Source: CAWARU01 sp963784575 (GTDB taxonomy: Bacteria; Pseudomonadota; Gammaproteobacteria; UBA6186; Azoamicaceae). Taken from it: DNA of 64,000 bases. Each line of letters starts with the position of its first letter. Within the stretch, counting starts at the first letter, position 1. A program made the translations under genes and the position numbers. The DNA is taken from NCBI GenBank assembly GCA_963784575.1, contig CAWARU010000001.1, positions 1,178,001-1,242,000 of the forward strand, read 5' to 3'. The notes beneath the pieces are model-generated. The model saw only the letters and a list, made by a program, of their open reading frames with translations, searched no databases and had not been told where the DNA came from. Positions 1 through 12,100 of the stretch are shown piece after piece.

Positions 1-123
1 CATAAAACCACTCAGGAAAATGATACCTGGCGAACGCCCCCGTATCTTCTGATAGGCTAATCGACTACCATCATCGCACATTAAATATTCTATAGAATTA
101 ACATCCGTATTCATAAAATTCAT
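1..123 (-). CDS. alpha/beta hydrolase, N-terminal part (runs off window)
   Basis: The minus strand is open from an ATG at 123 (second in-frame ATG at 114) to the window edge, giving 41 residues. The peptide contains SRLAYQKIRGRSPGIIFLSG, which matches the beginning of small alpha/beta-hydrolase family proteins: a short beta strand, then a hydrophobic strand ending in SGFM, where the oxyanion-hole loop begins. The catalytic Ser/Asp/His lie outside the window, so activity and substrate cannot be judged. It is divergently transcribed from the enoyl-CoA hydratase gene with about 120 bp between them. Neither candidate start has a clear Shine-Dalgarno sequence. The call rests on a short N-terminus only. 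Confidence 0.55.
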   Translation of the reverse strand, partial: MNFMNTDVNSIEYLMCDDGSRLAYQKIRGRSPGIIFLSGFM

Positions 124-187
124 AAAACCAACGTCCAATATCAAAGATAACTACCAACCGCAATTTTTGTTTGTCAGTTTAATAAAA

Positions 188-215
188 TTATGTTTACCGA
201 CTCATATAGTATAAT
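188..215 (+). promoter_or_regulatory. putative sigma70 promoter for the leucine-catabolism operon
   Basis: A perfect TATAAT lies at 210-215, with a weak TTATGT -35 candidate at 188-193 (16-bp spacer). It is followed by an AGAGG ribosome binding site at 231-235, about 10 bp before the ATG at 246. The surroundings are AT-rich, so the -10 match alone is not conclusive. Confidence 0.4.
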
Positions 216-245
216 ATAGATTAAATAAATAGAGGAAAAAAACTT

Positions 246-1043
246 ATGACAAAGGACACAGATCCCATCAAATTTGAAATAACGCAAGGTGTCGCATATC
301 TCACCTTGAATCGACCTCAGGTTCGCAATGCTTTCGATGATATTACGATTGCAAGCTTGACCCACCATCTCATGACTCTGCAGCATGACGATACAGTCAA
401 AATTCTGATCTTAAGCGGCGCGGGAGATCACTTTTGCGCCGGGGCGGACATTCAATGGATGCAGAAAAGTGTTGCCTACACCCGAGAAGAAAATCATCGC
501 GATGCCTTAAATCTCGCGCGACTCCTTTATACATTTTATCACTTTAGCAAACCCACTCTTGCGTATGTTCAAGGCTCGGCTTTCGGCGGTGCATTAGGAC
601 TCTTAGCTTGTTCTGATATTGTTCTCGCAGATCCCAGCGCTATTTTTTGTTTTGCCGAAGTAAAACTAGGCCTAATACCTGCTATTGTAAGTCCCTATGT
701 GATCCGTGCTATCAAAGAGCGTGCTGCAAAACGCTACATGCTCACCGCTGAAGCCTTTGATGCGGATACTGCAAAAAATTTAGGACTCGTGCAAGAAGTA
801 GTTCCCCTTGCCAATAAAACTGAACGTTTAAACTTCTTCATTGAAAAATTAAAAAAAAATGGCCCTAATGCCATGACATCCACTAAACAACTTATTCAAT
901 CCATCACTGAAGAGCAAAGAGTGCCCACAGAACTGATGGAATACACAGCTGAAATGATTGCGCAAATCAGAGTCACCGAGGAGGCACAAGAAGGTTTAGC
1001 CGCATTCCTCGAAAAAAGAACTCCCAATTGGCAGGAAAATTGA
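246..1043 (+). CDS. enoyl-CoA hydratase/isomerase family protein (methylglutaconyl-CoA hydratase-like)
   Basis: This is a 265-aa crotonase-fold protein, the usual length for the family. Seen in the sequence: an LNRPQVRNAF N-terminal motif, the oxyanion-hole segment LSGAGDHFCAGADIQWM (residues ~57-73) and the second oxyanion-hole segment FGGALGLLACSDIVLAD with a downstream Glu in FAEVKLGL. The immediate downstream partner is an HMG-CoA lyase 3 bp away. In leucine breakdown the hydratase step converts 3-methylglutaconyl-CoA to HMG-CoA, which the lyase then cleaves, so methylglutaconyl-CoA hydratase (LiuC type) is the most likely role. That assignment comes from context; crotonase substrates are hard to tell from sequence. 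The start is supported by AGAGG at 231-235. Confidence 0.85.
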   Translation: MTKDTDPIKFEITQGVAYLTLNRPQVRNAFDDITIASLTHHLMTLQHDDTVKILILSGAGDHFCAGADIQWMQKSVAYTREENHRDALNLARLLYTFYHFSKPTLAYVQGSAFGGALGLLACSDIVLADPSAIFCFAEVKLGLIPAIVSPYVIRAIKERAAKRYMLTAEAFDADTAKNLGLVQEVVPLANKTERLNFFIEKLKKNGPNAMTSTKQLIQSITEEQRVPTELMEYTAEMIAQIRVTEEAQEGLAAFLEKRTPNWQEN

Positions 1044-1046
1044 TGC

Positions 1047-1943
1047 ATGTTATCGGATAACGTCCGCATCGTAGAAGTAGGCCCTAGAGACGGCCTTCAA
1101 AATGAAAAAGCCATCATCCCCACCACAACCAAAATTGAATTCATCAATCGTCTCTCTCAAACCGGCTTAAAAACCATTGAAGTCACAAGCTTTGTATCTC
1201 CGAAACGTATTCCACAACTCGCAGACGCTGCAGAAGTCTATTCAGGCATCGAAAAGATTCCAACAATCCACTACCCAGTCTTAATCCCAAACCTCCAAGG
1301 CATGCAAAATGCTCTGGCTCTCAACATAAAAAACATCGCAGTATTTTGTGCAGTCTCTGAAACCTTTTCACAGAAAAACACCCACTGTTCCATAGAAGAG
1401 AGCTTTGAACGTATTGAAGAAATCATGGAACTCGCCAAGTCAAATCAAATTTCAGTCCGCGGCTATCTCTCCTGCGTTCTCGGCTGCCCTTACGAAGGTG
1501 AAATCCCTCTGCAGCAAATAGTCCCTATAGCCCAGAGATTGTATGAAACAGGATGCGATGAAATCTCACTCGGCGATACCATCGGAGTAGGAACCCCCAT
1601 CAAAGCCCAAAATTTAATAAAAGCATTAAAAGACATTATTCCCATTAAAAAGCTTGCGATACATTTTCATGACACCTACGGCCAGGCTCTAGCAAATATT
1701 TATGCTTGTATGGAACTCGGAATCTCGATTATTGACAGTTCAGTCGCTGGATTGGGAGGTTGCCCTTATGCCAAAGGCGCCACAGGAAATGTCGCAACAG
1801 AAGATGTGGTTTACATGTTAAATGGCATGGGGATAAAATCTGGGGTTGATTTGGAATCATTGCTCAAAGTAAGCCGCTATGTTTCTGAATTCACGGGACG
1901 GCCGCCCAGATCGAAAGTGGCAGAGGCAAGACTCAAACTCTAG
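1047..1943 (+). CDS. hydroxymethylglutaryl-CoA lyase
   Basis: This 298-aa TIM-barrel protein of the HMGL-like family cleaves HMG-CoA to acetyl-CoA and acetoacetate, the last step of leucine degradation. Seen: the N-terminal EVGPRDGLQNEK motif with the metal- and substrate-binding Arg-Asp pair, HFHDTYGQALAN with the metal-binding His residues, and the active-site Cys loop VAGLGGCPYAKGATGNVATED (the Cys is residue ~235). All of these catalytic features are intact. The ATG at 1047 is preceded by AGGAA at 1033-1037, inside the end of the hydratase gene, so the two are very probably co-transcribed. The 3' end overlaps the convergent end of giant protein A by 11 bp. Confidence 0.95.
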   Translation: MLSDNVRIVEVGPRDGLQNEKAIIPTTTKIEFINRLSQTGLKTIEVTSFVSPKRIPQLADAAEVYSGIEKIPTIHYPVLIPNLQGMQNALALNIKNIAVFCAVSETFSQKNTHCSIEESFERIEEIMELAKSNQISVRGYLSCVLGCPYEGEIPLQQIVPIAQRLYETGCDEISLGDTIGVGTPIKAQNLIKALKDIIPIKKLAIHFHDTYGQALANIYACMELGISIIDSSVAGLGGCPYAKGATGNVATEDVVYMLNGMGIKSGVDLESLLKVSRYVSEFTGRPPRSKVAEARLKL

Positions 1944-3123
1944 ATCTCGGCGACTTTGGAGGAGAGGGTGGAACCGAAGCAGAATCTGAAACTGAATTTG
2001 AAGTTGAATCTGAAGCTAAATCTGAAGCTGAAACAGGGGGCAAGGTCGCGCTTCTAAGTATATTTAATATATCTTCCTTCGAGTTTATGGTCGAAAAAAT
2101 GATAGGAGTCGGTTTGCTATTAACAAACTTCTTAAAGGGAATATCGGAACGCGCAATTATTTTCTCAACAATCCGCTTAAATAATTCTTCATTACAGAGA
2201 TGGAGATCCCCAATCAAGTATTGCCAAGATGCTGTATCTTTTGCAGTAGGTATGAATTCCAGTAAGGTTAACAATCTGGCAATCTCCTGCCGAGTTCTCT
2301 CTTCTTCGCCAGAAGGCTTATATCTAAAAAGTGTGTCAAAACACTCTCTAAAAAGCAACCCTGAATTTGCTAAAAATATAGTCCAAGCTTTTTCATCCAT
2401 GGTTTTTTTCATTCGCGTCAAAACAGTATTTACTATGGCAGGATCACTGTACTTTATCAAAATATCCGAGTAGGATTTGTAATCGGTTGGCCCAATTGAG
2501 AATCGATCATCCGCAAGTAATTTAAGCAACAAGGCTTTCTGCTTCGGGATAGGTATTATCGACAGAAGTGACTTCCCACAATATTCAAACTTGCCCTGTA
2601 AATGTTCTTGCACAGAAAAATGAGGCGGATTCTGATGTAAATCCACCAGCAATTTAAAGGCTTGATCCGTGTTTAAAGTCTCTACTGCCTTGGTAATATA
2701 AGCTATCCAAAGTCCGCTGGTATTTTCCACACTAATGGTGAAGAAATTCATCATTTTATTGACATGGTTTGGATCCTTTCCTATCAGTTTCTCCGCCTTA
2801 TCTTTTAATAACAAAATAATGCTCTTACTGTTTCCTTGTTTGAAAACCTCATTCATGCCACGTAAAGTACCTTGTATTATCTCTGCATCATCACTGGCTA
2901 GAATAGTATCGAGTAATAGGGACCATGATTCATATTGTTCAGGTTTTGGGAATAATCTGCGATCCGGATCATTCAAAAGCAGTTTAATTAATGCTTTGTT
3001 TTGAGTTACAAGCCCAGTCATTAAATAAGCATTTTGGATGGGAATTGAATTATCAATATTCAATAAAGGTTCATTCAAGATGAGTTGTGTAATTTTGATA
3101 TTACCAGACTGAATCGCAAGCAT
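1933..3123 (-). CDS. giant protein A, C-terminal ankyrin-like segment (separated by a frameshift)
   Basis: This 396-aa open frame begins inside the end of the 3,106-aa frame, which it overlaps by 23 bp in another register. Its first residues, IQNLLMLAIQSGNIKITQLI (the ATG is internal to this string), form a typical ankyrin helix pair, followed by diverged repeats such as NAYLMTGLVTQNKALIKLLL. There is no ribosome binding site in front of the ATG at 3123, and the frame is open a few codons upstream of it. Removing one base near 3130 fuses it to the upstream protein, so it is most probably the C-terminus of giant A, giving about 3,500 aa in total. It ends in a Ser/Pro/Arg-rich tail. A separate gene is the alternative. 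Function is unknown beyond probable protein-protein contacts. Confidence 0.65.
   Translation of the reverse strand: MLAIQSGNIKITQLILNEPLLNIDNSIPIQNAYLMTGLVTQNKALIKLLLNDPDRRLFPKPEQYESWSLLLDTILASDDAEIIQGTLRGMNEVFKQGNSKSIILLLKDKAEKLIGKDPNHVNKMMNFFTISVENTSGLWIAYITKAVETLNTDQAFKLLVDLHQNPPHFSVQEHLQGKFEYCGKSLLSIIPIPKQKALLLKLLADDRFSIGPTDYKSYSDILIKYSDPAIVNTVLTRMKKTMDEKAWTIFLANSGLLFRECFDTLFRYKPSGEEERTRQEIARLLTLLEFIPTAKDTASWQYLIGDLHLCNEELFKRIVEKIIARSDIPFKKFVNSKPTPIIFSTINSKEDILNILRSATLPPVSASDLASDSTSNSVSDSASVPPSPPKSPRSRV
1975..2034 (-). repeat. imperfect 6/12-bp tandem repeat in the 3' end of giant gene A
   Basis: On the plus strand the words 'tctgaa', 'actgaa', 'gttgaa' and 'gctgaa' follow one another in register. 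On the coding (minus) strand this encodes a low-complexity run of alternating Ser with Asp, Ala, Thr or Asn (SASDLASDSTSNSVSDSA), just before a PPSPPKSPRSRV tail. It is in frame and its units are multiples of three. Confidence 0.7.
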
Positions 3124-6100
3124 GAGGAGATTCTGAATCTACCTCGTAGGAATTTAGGATATAGTTTTGTATGGCACGATCTGTCACCCTATGAAGTTCT
3201 TGTAATAAAGCAGAAAAATTCTTGATATCTCCCTCTTGAACCGCTTTTTGTAACTCTTCATGGGTGACTTTAATATCCTTTAAGCGACTCTTCAAGATAT
3301 CATCAAATTTTTCCTTAAATACTTCAAAAAATTTCCTTTTTTCCGGGTAGAGTCGCAAAATGGTATTATTCAAAAATTTGATTTTCTCTATGATATTATC
3401 ACTCATAATCCATTCAAAACTTTTTGTTTCCGCTAACTTATCGATGTCTCCGCTCAAAAACTGGATCTGCTGCACAATACTTGCATAGTCTTTATGGTCC
3501 GGCGGATAAGGAGCCGTTCCATCAAGCATTGTGCCGCGTGGCGATGCAATCCAAGCATCAATGCCTTGCTTTTTTAAAACATCGCGGTTGGCATCAAAAT
3601 AACCCAAAAATTCCCGTGCTTCATCCTGGGTGATGATGAGCGTTTTCAATTCTCCTGCAGCATCTTTTAAAAGCAAAAAATAATTTAAAGGTTTCAAGAG
3701 GGCTTCAGGAGAAGTACTCAAAAGAGCTGTATTTTGGTAATTTTCGCTCACAAAAATATTTCGGCTAAAATTGAATGCTGATCCAGATTTAAAGAGTTCT
3801 GTAACTGGTTTTATAGCAATTGAAGTTTCTGATTCTAATCCTTCTTTGACAGATATCGGAAAACCTCCCCTCCACGATTTATAGGATGCAGCAACAAGCT
3901 CAGTGTCTCGTAATAATCGTTCGGTTTCTTTTTGCTTCTCTTTTTTGGTTTCCTTTCTTTTTTCTTTCAAGCGCTGAACCTCAACACTGCGCTGTTCATC
4001 CTGCGATGGCAGATATTTATATTGAACCAGGCAATGTGCTTTGGCATCAAGACAGATTGTATTCAAGGATTTCTGGATCCTGGATTTCATCAAATCCAAG
4101 CTATTTTCTGTAGATTTCAGGCTCCCTTCGAGGCCGCTTTCTTTGATTAGATTTTCAAATCTTATGATGCACTCCTTAGCATAGTGCTGCAATATGCTCT
4201 CGGTATCTTTTAATTGTTCTACTCCCCCAAATTTTTGGAAGGGATCATCCTGCATCTCTATTTTGAATGCTGTCATAAAGTTCTGGTATAATCTTTGTTT
4301 TTCTTCCACGCCTTCTGCACTATACATTAGCGCCAAAATCTGAGTTCGGAGCAAATCATCCATTTTATCGAAAGCTGCGTGTAGATTGATTTCTGCTAAA
4401 GATTTTAATTGATTATCTTCTACTAACGCAATCAAGTCATCTGCCGACCATTTTTTTCTTCTCGGAAATGATGCTGCCAAGGCTTTTGGTACCAGAATTT
4501 CAGCATTTTGATTCAGAGAGAAGTCACGCAGCCGCATTAATCCCTGCCAGAGATCACGAGCTCGAGTATCATCATCCACAGTCACGATTCCGATAGCGTC
4601 CGGTGTTTGCTTAATATCCGTTCCTGTGGTGTGGCGTTGATCATAATAGGTAAAGCACTGATCTGGTGTACTGCCGGTTTTTTGGAGTATTAATTCTTTG
4701 TCAGTTCCTCCAATAACAATAGATTTTGGAAAAATGATGACATTCTCTTTTCTAATAGGGGTCCCAACCGGCAACGCACATAATTCATTGTCTTCATTGA
4801 AATAGAGAATATGCCTCACTTTGTTATCCTTGCGAGTTTGAAGTTTTTCAGCTAAAACCAGCGCTATATCGAAATTGCTGATGCCTTTGAACAAGGCCCC
4901 AACATCGATTAAGGCATGCACTTTTTCTGAAGTCTCATGCTCGACAATTCTCTTAGTAATAATTTCATCCGGAGTTTTTTCATCCAGTATTTTGATGCAG
5001 GATTTTTCCTTATCTTTGTTCCTGAATAAATCAATGGTTCTGCCATCAGTGCCCAGACTTAAGCTCTCATTGAATTTAAGCATGGTGTGATAGCAGCTTG
5101 CATTCCAAGGCGTGCCAGACATTGCCTGTGCCGAACGAAATTGGCTGACATGATTGATTGCATTGGATCGAAGGATATTGGGATATTGTTTTATTTTTGG
5201 TAAAATAAGTTTTAAGATAATGAAATCACGTGCCGCATCGCTTTCGCTGATTTTTCTTACAATCTTCTCAAACTTCGTTTTATTTTCCAAATCAACCATA
5301 GAGAGCTTAATACCCGTCAATTCAAGGAATTCTATACCAGCCTTGCTGTTATCTATAGCAGCTCTGCTCAGTCCCTCTGCCTCTGATTTGGCTCTCTTCT
5401 TATAAATAGCCACAAATTCTTTGATAAGCTCCGGAGACAAGAGTTTTCGTTGATATTGCAGCTGTATGGTGTAATTGATAATCTCAAATACGGATCCAAA
5501 TTGTGCTTTTTCATTCGGGGTATTATTCGCAATATAAGGAATCGCAATTTCAAAGCTTCCCTTGTAATCAGGGCTTTTTGGGAAACCATAGTTTTCATTG
5601 GGTTTCCGTCGTAATGTGGTTTTTAAAAGCGCAAGCTCTCCTTTCAGAAGACCTAGAATTTTTTTCTGTTCCAAAGTCGCCTCTTGTACAAACTTGGGTA
5701 CCTTGACTGCTTTCTTTGCTTTGACTGGTTTTTTTCTATCACTGTCCCTTGTGGTTTCTTCAGAGGACAATTGAAAATCATTTAACAAATATTGTATTAG
5801 GGTAATTTTATTATTCATATCCAAGTTCTTCGCGAAATTATATATTGGACTATTTTCATCTCCAACCAGCATTGTCGCAAGTTCATCAAAAACATTATTC
5901 CAATGTTTCTCTTCAATAATAACTGCCTTTCCCTTCAAAACCTGGTTCAGGGTAAAACTGCCTTGAGGAAGACTGACGGGAACTTTATCAAACAAGCGGT
6001 ACATCGCCAAAATTGCGGCCAAAACCTCGGGATCTGGGGCACCCGGATCTCCCTGTGTGTAATTTAATTCTCGCTTTGGATCTAATATAGTGTCACACTC

Positions 6101-9100
6101 ATCTATGAGAACGTCTCCGCGCTCTTGGATAAGTTTTAGCATTTCTTCAATAAGCAAGAGCTCATGCCTTCCCGGCCCGATTCCTCTCCCCTGCTCGATG
6201 GACCCTTTTCCGACCCTTTCTAACAATTCCAGATATTTTAATTGCAATGATTGAATGCTTTCCGCTGTTGTGATCAAATACTGTCTATTACTTATCGTTT
6301 GCTTCAAACCCTCGAGAAGCGATTGTAAATTTTTCGAGCTGCAATCTGAATCTCTGTCAAACTTAAATGGGAAGCCTGCAATACCAAATAAGCGCTGTGT
6401 CGTTTCTTGAAGATCTGCAAGATTTGTTTCGAATAAAGCATCGGGCACTTCAATAATGGAAAGATTACTGCCATCTGCCTTTTTAGCTGCTAAAAGCGGC
6501 AACAATACCTTGGACTTTCCACCGCCCATGATGAGTTGAATGACCTCACCAGCATAACCACCCGTAACAACCCCCTCTTGCTCTGCCTTCAGTTCCTTTG
6601 GTTCTTTTTTCTGGGTTAGACGCTCTATGATTTCAAATTGCGGGCGACTAATAAGCTTGTCATCCAGACATTCAAATACTAATGCTTCTGGATGTAACTC
6701 GGCTGGGTAATGACGCAGATCTGTAAGACGATACCCTAATTCCGTGAGGTAAGACTGATACTCTGAAGAATCCGTCGCAGTGGACTCTAATTTTTGCAGG
6801 GTTTCGTACACTCTTAATCTCTGTTGCTGCAATGTCTTCTGAATAAGATACTCATGAATTTTTTGATAAAGTTCCTCTATGCTTTTATCGTCTAATAAAG
6901 TGCGTGATTTAAAAAGAGTACGATCATTTTGCAAATAGAGCCATATCAAATCTGGCAATTTGAGCTGCCTTCGAATACCTCCGAGAACCTCGCTACGCAC
7001 AGTTGGCGTCGTTTCAATGATCTTCTTTCCTGACAAGATCGCATTGGCATTTTCTATCAATTCATCTTCCAAATTCTTAAGCAGAGCTCGAGCTTCTGAA
7101 AGAACCGAAGCTGATTCAGGCTGATCAAGGGCATCCTTTATTGCCTTAAGATCTGAAGCCTTTTTGAAAAAACTTCCAAATAACCGTCTTTCATCCAATT
7201 TTAATCTATTAATTTCCTGTCCCTGTTCTAGATCACGCTTAAATTTTTGTTTTTCGGAATCATAAAAAGGTTCATGATCGATTTTTCGATCGAGGCTTGT
7301 CACTGGCTTTTCAGTGCTCGTTTTTAGCAGGTTTTGCATTTGTTCAGCGTGCTTCTTGCGAGTTTCCTGCAATGCACTCATCAGTTCTGGAAGTTTTTTG
7401 CTTAGGGGAACCATCTCAGCATTAGGTGGAATCGAAGCTTCTCGCGCTCTAAGAGATGATTTGCTGGTTGGCTGCACTGAGATTGCCGAAAGCGGAAACT
7501 GACTCTCGCTGAATAAAGTTTCTCGACTTACCTCTTGCTGCAATTGCAATTCCATATCCGGAGGTAATTGCATGTCTTCTGGCACATTACCCTTAATTTT
7601 GTAATAATGCTTGAGATTTGAACTCAACTGAACATGAAAATCAAACTTATAAAATTCGCTCAATTTTTGATTTTTATAATATTCATAAAAATCATCCGCG
7701 GTTTTAAAATTCTCTCGCTCTCTTCCAGGCTCTGCAATTGCAAATTGAGGAGTGTTTAAGCTCATTTGTTTCTGCTTTGACAGTAACCCCCCCGCAAATA
7801 ATCGTACTGCAATGGTTTCAGGCTCATTGGTTTTCGAAAGTGCATAGTTCCGAGTTGGCCTATAATCCTTGCTCGGTATGCCCTCGATGATATTCCTAAT
7901 CAAATCAATTTCTTCTTGGGTACCACGGATCCCGCCAAGTTTATAGCATTGCATCAATGCCCATCTTGCATTCAGAGGATCATGCTTTGCCAAGTAGATA
8001 TAGGCCAATTGCAAATAGGCAGGCCCAGAACTCGCCAAAAGCTTGCCATCTTTGAGCTTGAATTTATAATAATGTTCTGTGCTGCTCGATTGCCAGTTGA
8101 GGCCGTCTTGCAATTTTTCTATTGCATTGCTTGGTATTTCATTATTGATATCATATTCCATGTGGCGATATTCTTCATCGAAGCGTTCTAGATTTGGAAC
8201 ATAAAATTCCTGTTTCGGTATGAGCACGAGGATATCTTTCGCACTGTCTTTCGTACTTTCTTCCACAACCGTTCTCGAAGTTTCTTTTGACTTTGATTTT
8301 GTATTCTCGAAACAGAGCACATGTGGAAAACCTCTGATTACTTCTGCATTGATCCCAGAGAATAAACGATAATCCGTGTTCTCACGCCATCGCAACTCAA
8401 GCCTGCCTTCTTTATTCTTATTTCCGATTAATTCTAGATCATAACGAGGCATTCTCACCTTGAGCTGCGTGGCATTCTGATCCTCCCTAATTTTGCTTTC
8501 ATAAGCATGCAGAATTTCAATATACTTAGGGTTCTCAAATTGAGCAAAATGGCGATACCAAGAATCTGGAGCTGCTCGATCCCAAAGTGTGGTATATCCT
8601 GTCTTCTCTCCCGTTGTGGTGAGTTCATAAGATCTATACCTGGTCTCCCCAGTCTCAGGAGTTTTGAAAGATTCAGGCTCTAATTGCACTATAAAATTGT
8701 CTTTCTTATCAGTGCAAACAAAAACGGGAGGGGACTTGAGACTTCTCCACCAATTGTAGTTGTTATTATTCCCGTATCGAAACCCTGGTTGTACAAAGAA
8801 AAGAGAATTGGGAGAAATCATTTCGTACCAAACATCTTCATCAAGGGCCGATCCCTTTCTTCCTAGATTTGAAATGACATCAATGCTGTCGAGAGCCTTT
8901 GACATATCTACTCTAACCTGATATTTTCTGCCATTTTGTGTGAAATGGCAGACAGCATACGACTCTTTTTCTTCAATCAGTGCTTTTATAGGCAGAGATC
9001 CGAAAAAGTTAAGAAAAGTGTCCCGAGCCTTATCTCGAAAGAAATTGGGCTCAATATACCCTACTCTTGAACCGAGCGCTTTAACAGTGCCTGCTAAAAG

Positions 9101-12100
9101 ATCGACTGTAATCGGAATACTGCCCTTGGAACTTACCATTACTTTCGGAAAATGAATTTTGACTTCAAAATCGCGATTCGGAAGGATATCTGGCACCAAA
9201 ATCATATTGGCAATTTCGCGGGCCATTTTTTCTTGTTCAGGAGTACTTAAACTCAAAAAAGCTGCCTTCAATCGCGCTTGTTCGGAAGCCAAACTCCTAA
9301 TCAAATCAAGACCTAAGAATGAACTGTGTGTGTAGTTGTGTGACTTAATGTTTCTGATTAATGGATACAACAGCATATTTCTAAGTTCCTTGCTAGAATA
9401 TTTCACATCCTGTTTTTCAGAATTTGTTTGGAAATGGATACCCAGTAATTCCTCGAAGCGCTTTGTCTTCTCTGCTTTGCGTCTGCCGCCAACCGCGAGA
9501 CTCTTACGATAGATCTCAATTTGCTCATGAAGCACGTTTTCAAAACCATACAGTTTTTTAAGACTCTCTGCTATCGGTTTCAAACCGCGCTTTTCCAAAG
9601 GTAGGCTCATGAGATATTTTCGGAGAGTAATCCCGAGTTTCAATGCGAAAATGCCCCCAGATGAAAGCATCGCAGTTTTACTTTCAGTATGGAGTTTCAG
9701 AGCTTTATCAAGAAGCACAAGCATTTTTTCGGCAAGTTCTGGATTTCTGACAATGGCCTGCAACAATGCAGGAGGAGGGCTGAAAAAAGCAAGCAAGAGT
9801 ATATTTTGAAATTCTTCCTCTTCCAAATCTTCTAAATTTCCATCGATAAAGTCCAGGGTGCTTCCAATGCGCGTTTCATTGTCTCTATTGTAGGCGAACG
9901 GCAAGCTCCGGCTCGGAAAACTCTCGGGCAAAAAATCCCATTTTTTACTGGTTGACTCTATCACTCTGCGATTGCTTTCATCCGGAGCCATATCAAAAGC
10001 AAGCGATTCAAGAAAACTATTTTTGAATTGCAGCAGATCTTTCAAGCTGTTGTTTCCTCTCACGCTTGTTGCCTCGGTATTGTCACCATAACGATATTTT
10101 CTAGAAAGATTTGAAAAAGACTCTAGTTTTGTCACATCCGTTTCCACGTCAATGCGCATTCTTCTTCTGTAGCCGCTTTTTTGGAATGCAGATTTATCGG
10201 TGGCAATTCCCTCAAAATAAGAAAATCCTCCATCCTTAAATAGCGAAGCCTCTCTCATTAACTGATTGAATTGTAAAAAAATGTCATAGTTATGAACTGC
10301 ATCGCTGATTTTTCGATACTGTTCAGAAGGCAAACTCCAAGGAATTTCAAAGCCCACCATAGATAAGAAATTATACCTTGCCTTATCTACAAGATCTGCC
10401 CCTAAATTTTCGCTGTGTTTAGCCAATGTTTGGATCTCAGCACTGCCCTGTAAGTATCCAAAACAAGATTCCAAATAAGCTATATCATAATAATCTTGGA
10501 GAATCATTCCACCCCTTCTTTCAAATTTCAATGCATCCATCTTCTGATACAGTAATGCAATTTCCTCTATCCTCTTATCCAGGCTGGGATCAAAGCTCGT
10601 ACCCTTAATGCCTTTGATCTGCAAATTAAATTCGTGGCCTGAGTAAGGCAAACTATGCACTAAATATTTGAGTTTGGGCACCTCTTTAAAAAATGTATTA
10701 GCCAAAAAGCTAGCAGTTAACATCATAGAATGGCTGGCTATGGTCTGACGCGCTGCAGGATAGGGAGAAAGTTTTTCACAGGCTTTGCCATACATGCGAA
10801 AAAGCATATGTAAATGATTGAGAGCAGCCATTGCAGAATCGCGATTGAGTTTTTCCCAATAGGCTGTAGCCGTTTTTAGCTCGAGTGGCAAAGACAGAAA
10901 CATTTTTTCAATTTCATTCAATAATAATTCATGCTCTCCCGATTTTTCATAATCACGGCATATATCGGCTGAATTTTTTAAGAATTCTATGGGATCGCTT
11001 ACCTCTTGCCATTGTGGCAGCCTTTTGTTCCGAATCGAATCGAATTCGTCCTGGTGTTTTTTTGCGTCTTCAGGTGATTCCTTTGCGGACTCCTCGGCTT
11101 CTTTGCCATCCTTACCTTTACCGCTTAGTTTGCCATCACCAGTCCACTTCAAAGTTTGTTTCGAATCATTGATGAAGCTATCATCAGCACCAATACTCAT
11201 ATCCCATTCAGAGATCTTTTTAACTTCTCTGTCTCTTTTTTGATGTGAAAATGAAGCTTGCCGCAAATTCTTCTGAATATGGTCAATCAACTCTAAGCTT
11301 GCCTGAACTTGGTTTGAGGTCAACACAGGGGTGTGATTTTTGTGCCGTGTCATAAATTTTCGAGTAGTTCTTGCAAATTTATCAACGGCTGCGCCCAATT
11401 GTCTTTGCACTGAAGCCAGATGCAGTTCATTAGCATCGCGCTTCAACCTGTAATAATCAATAATAGATTGCATCCTGAACTGATACAGAAATTGCTGAAA
11501 TGCGCCTCCCTTTAAATGTTTATGCAGCACAGGCATCAGAACACGCATAGCACAAGTACCCGATAATTGACCCTGGGTACTCATTAAAGTAATGTCTTCG
11601 AGCTCTTTCTGGTTGTATTCTTTCGCATGCATCAGAGCAAGAGAGTTCTGCATTTCTGTATAAACTCTTGTCGCATCAAAACGTTTCATTCTATGCCAAT
11701 CTACCAGGACTTTATCAGGTTTTGAAGGATCTGGTTCACTGTCTGTCACGCTGCTTCTTGCAGGCCAAAGTTCGGGCCTCAAGAGTTCGCTTAAAAAACC
11801 TGCAATCTTTTCAGAAGATTCTTGCCCGCTTGGAATATGATAGGCTTTAACAGGAAACCATTTGCCAGTCTTGCCTTTTTTAGGGTGAAATTCTAATCCA
11901 GCTCCCATGTTGTATACTAGAAATTGATAGCCGCCACGCTTAGGATCACGAGTGATTTGGTAGCACATACCATGTCCCGGCTCGTCATGCGATCCAACCC
12001 ATCCTCCTGGAATCAATACTTCACCGTTACTATTTAATTTCTCTATTATTTTTGTGACGATAGGTTTTAAGTAGTGGGTCTCTATATCAGCAATAGAGAG

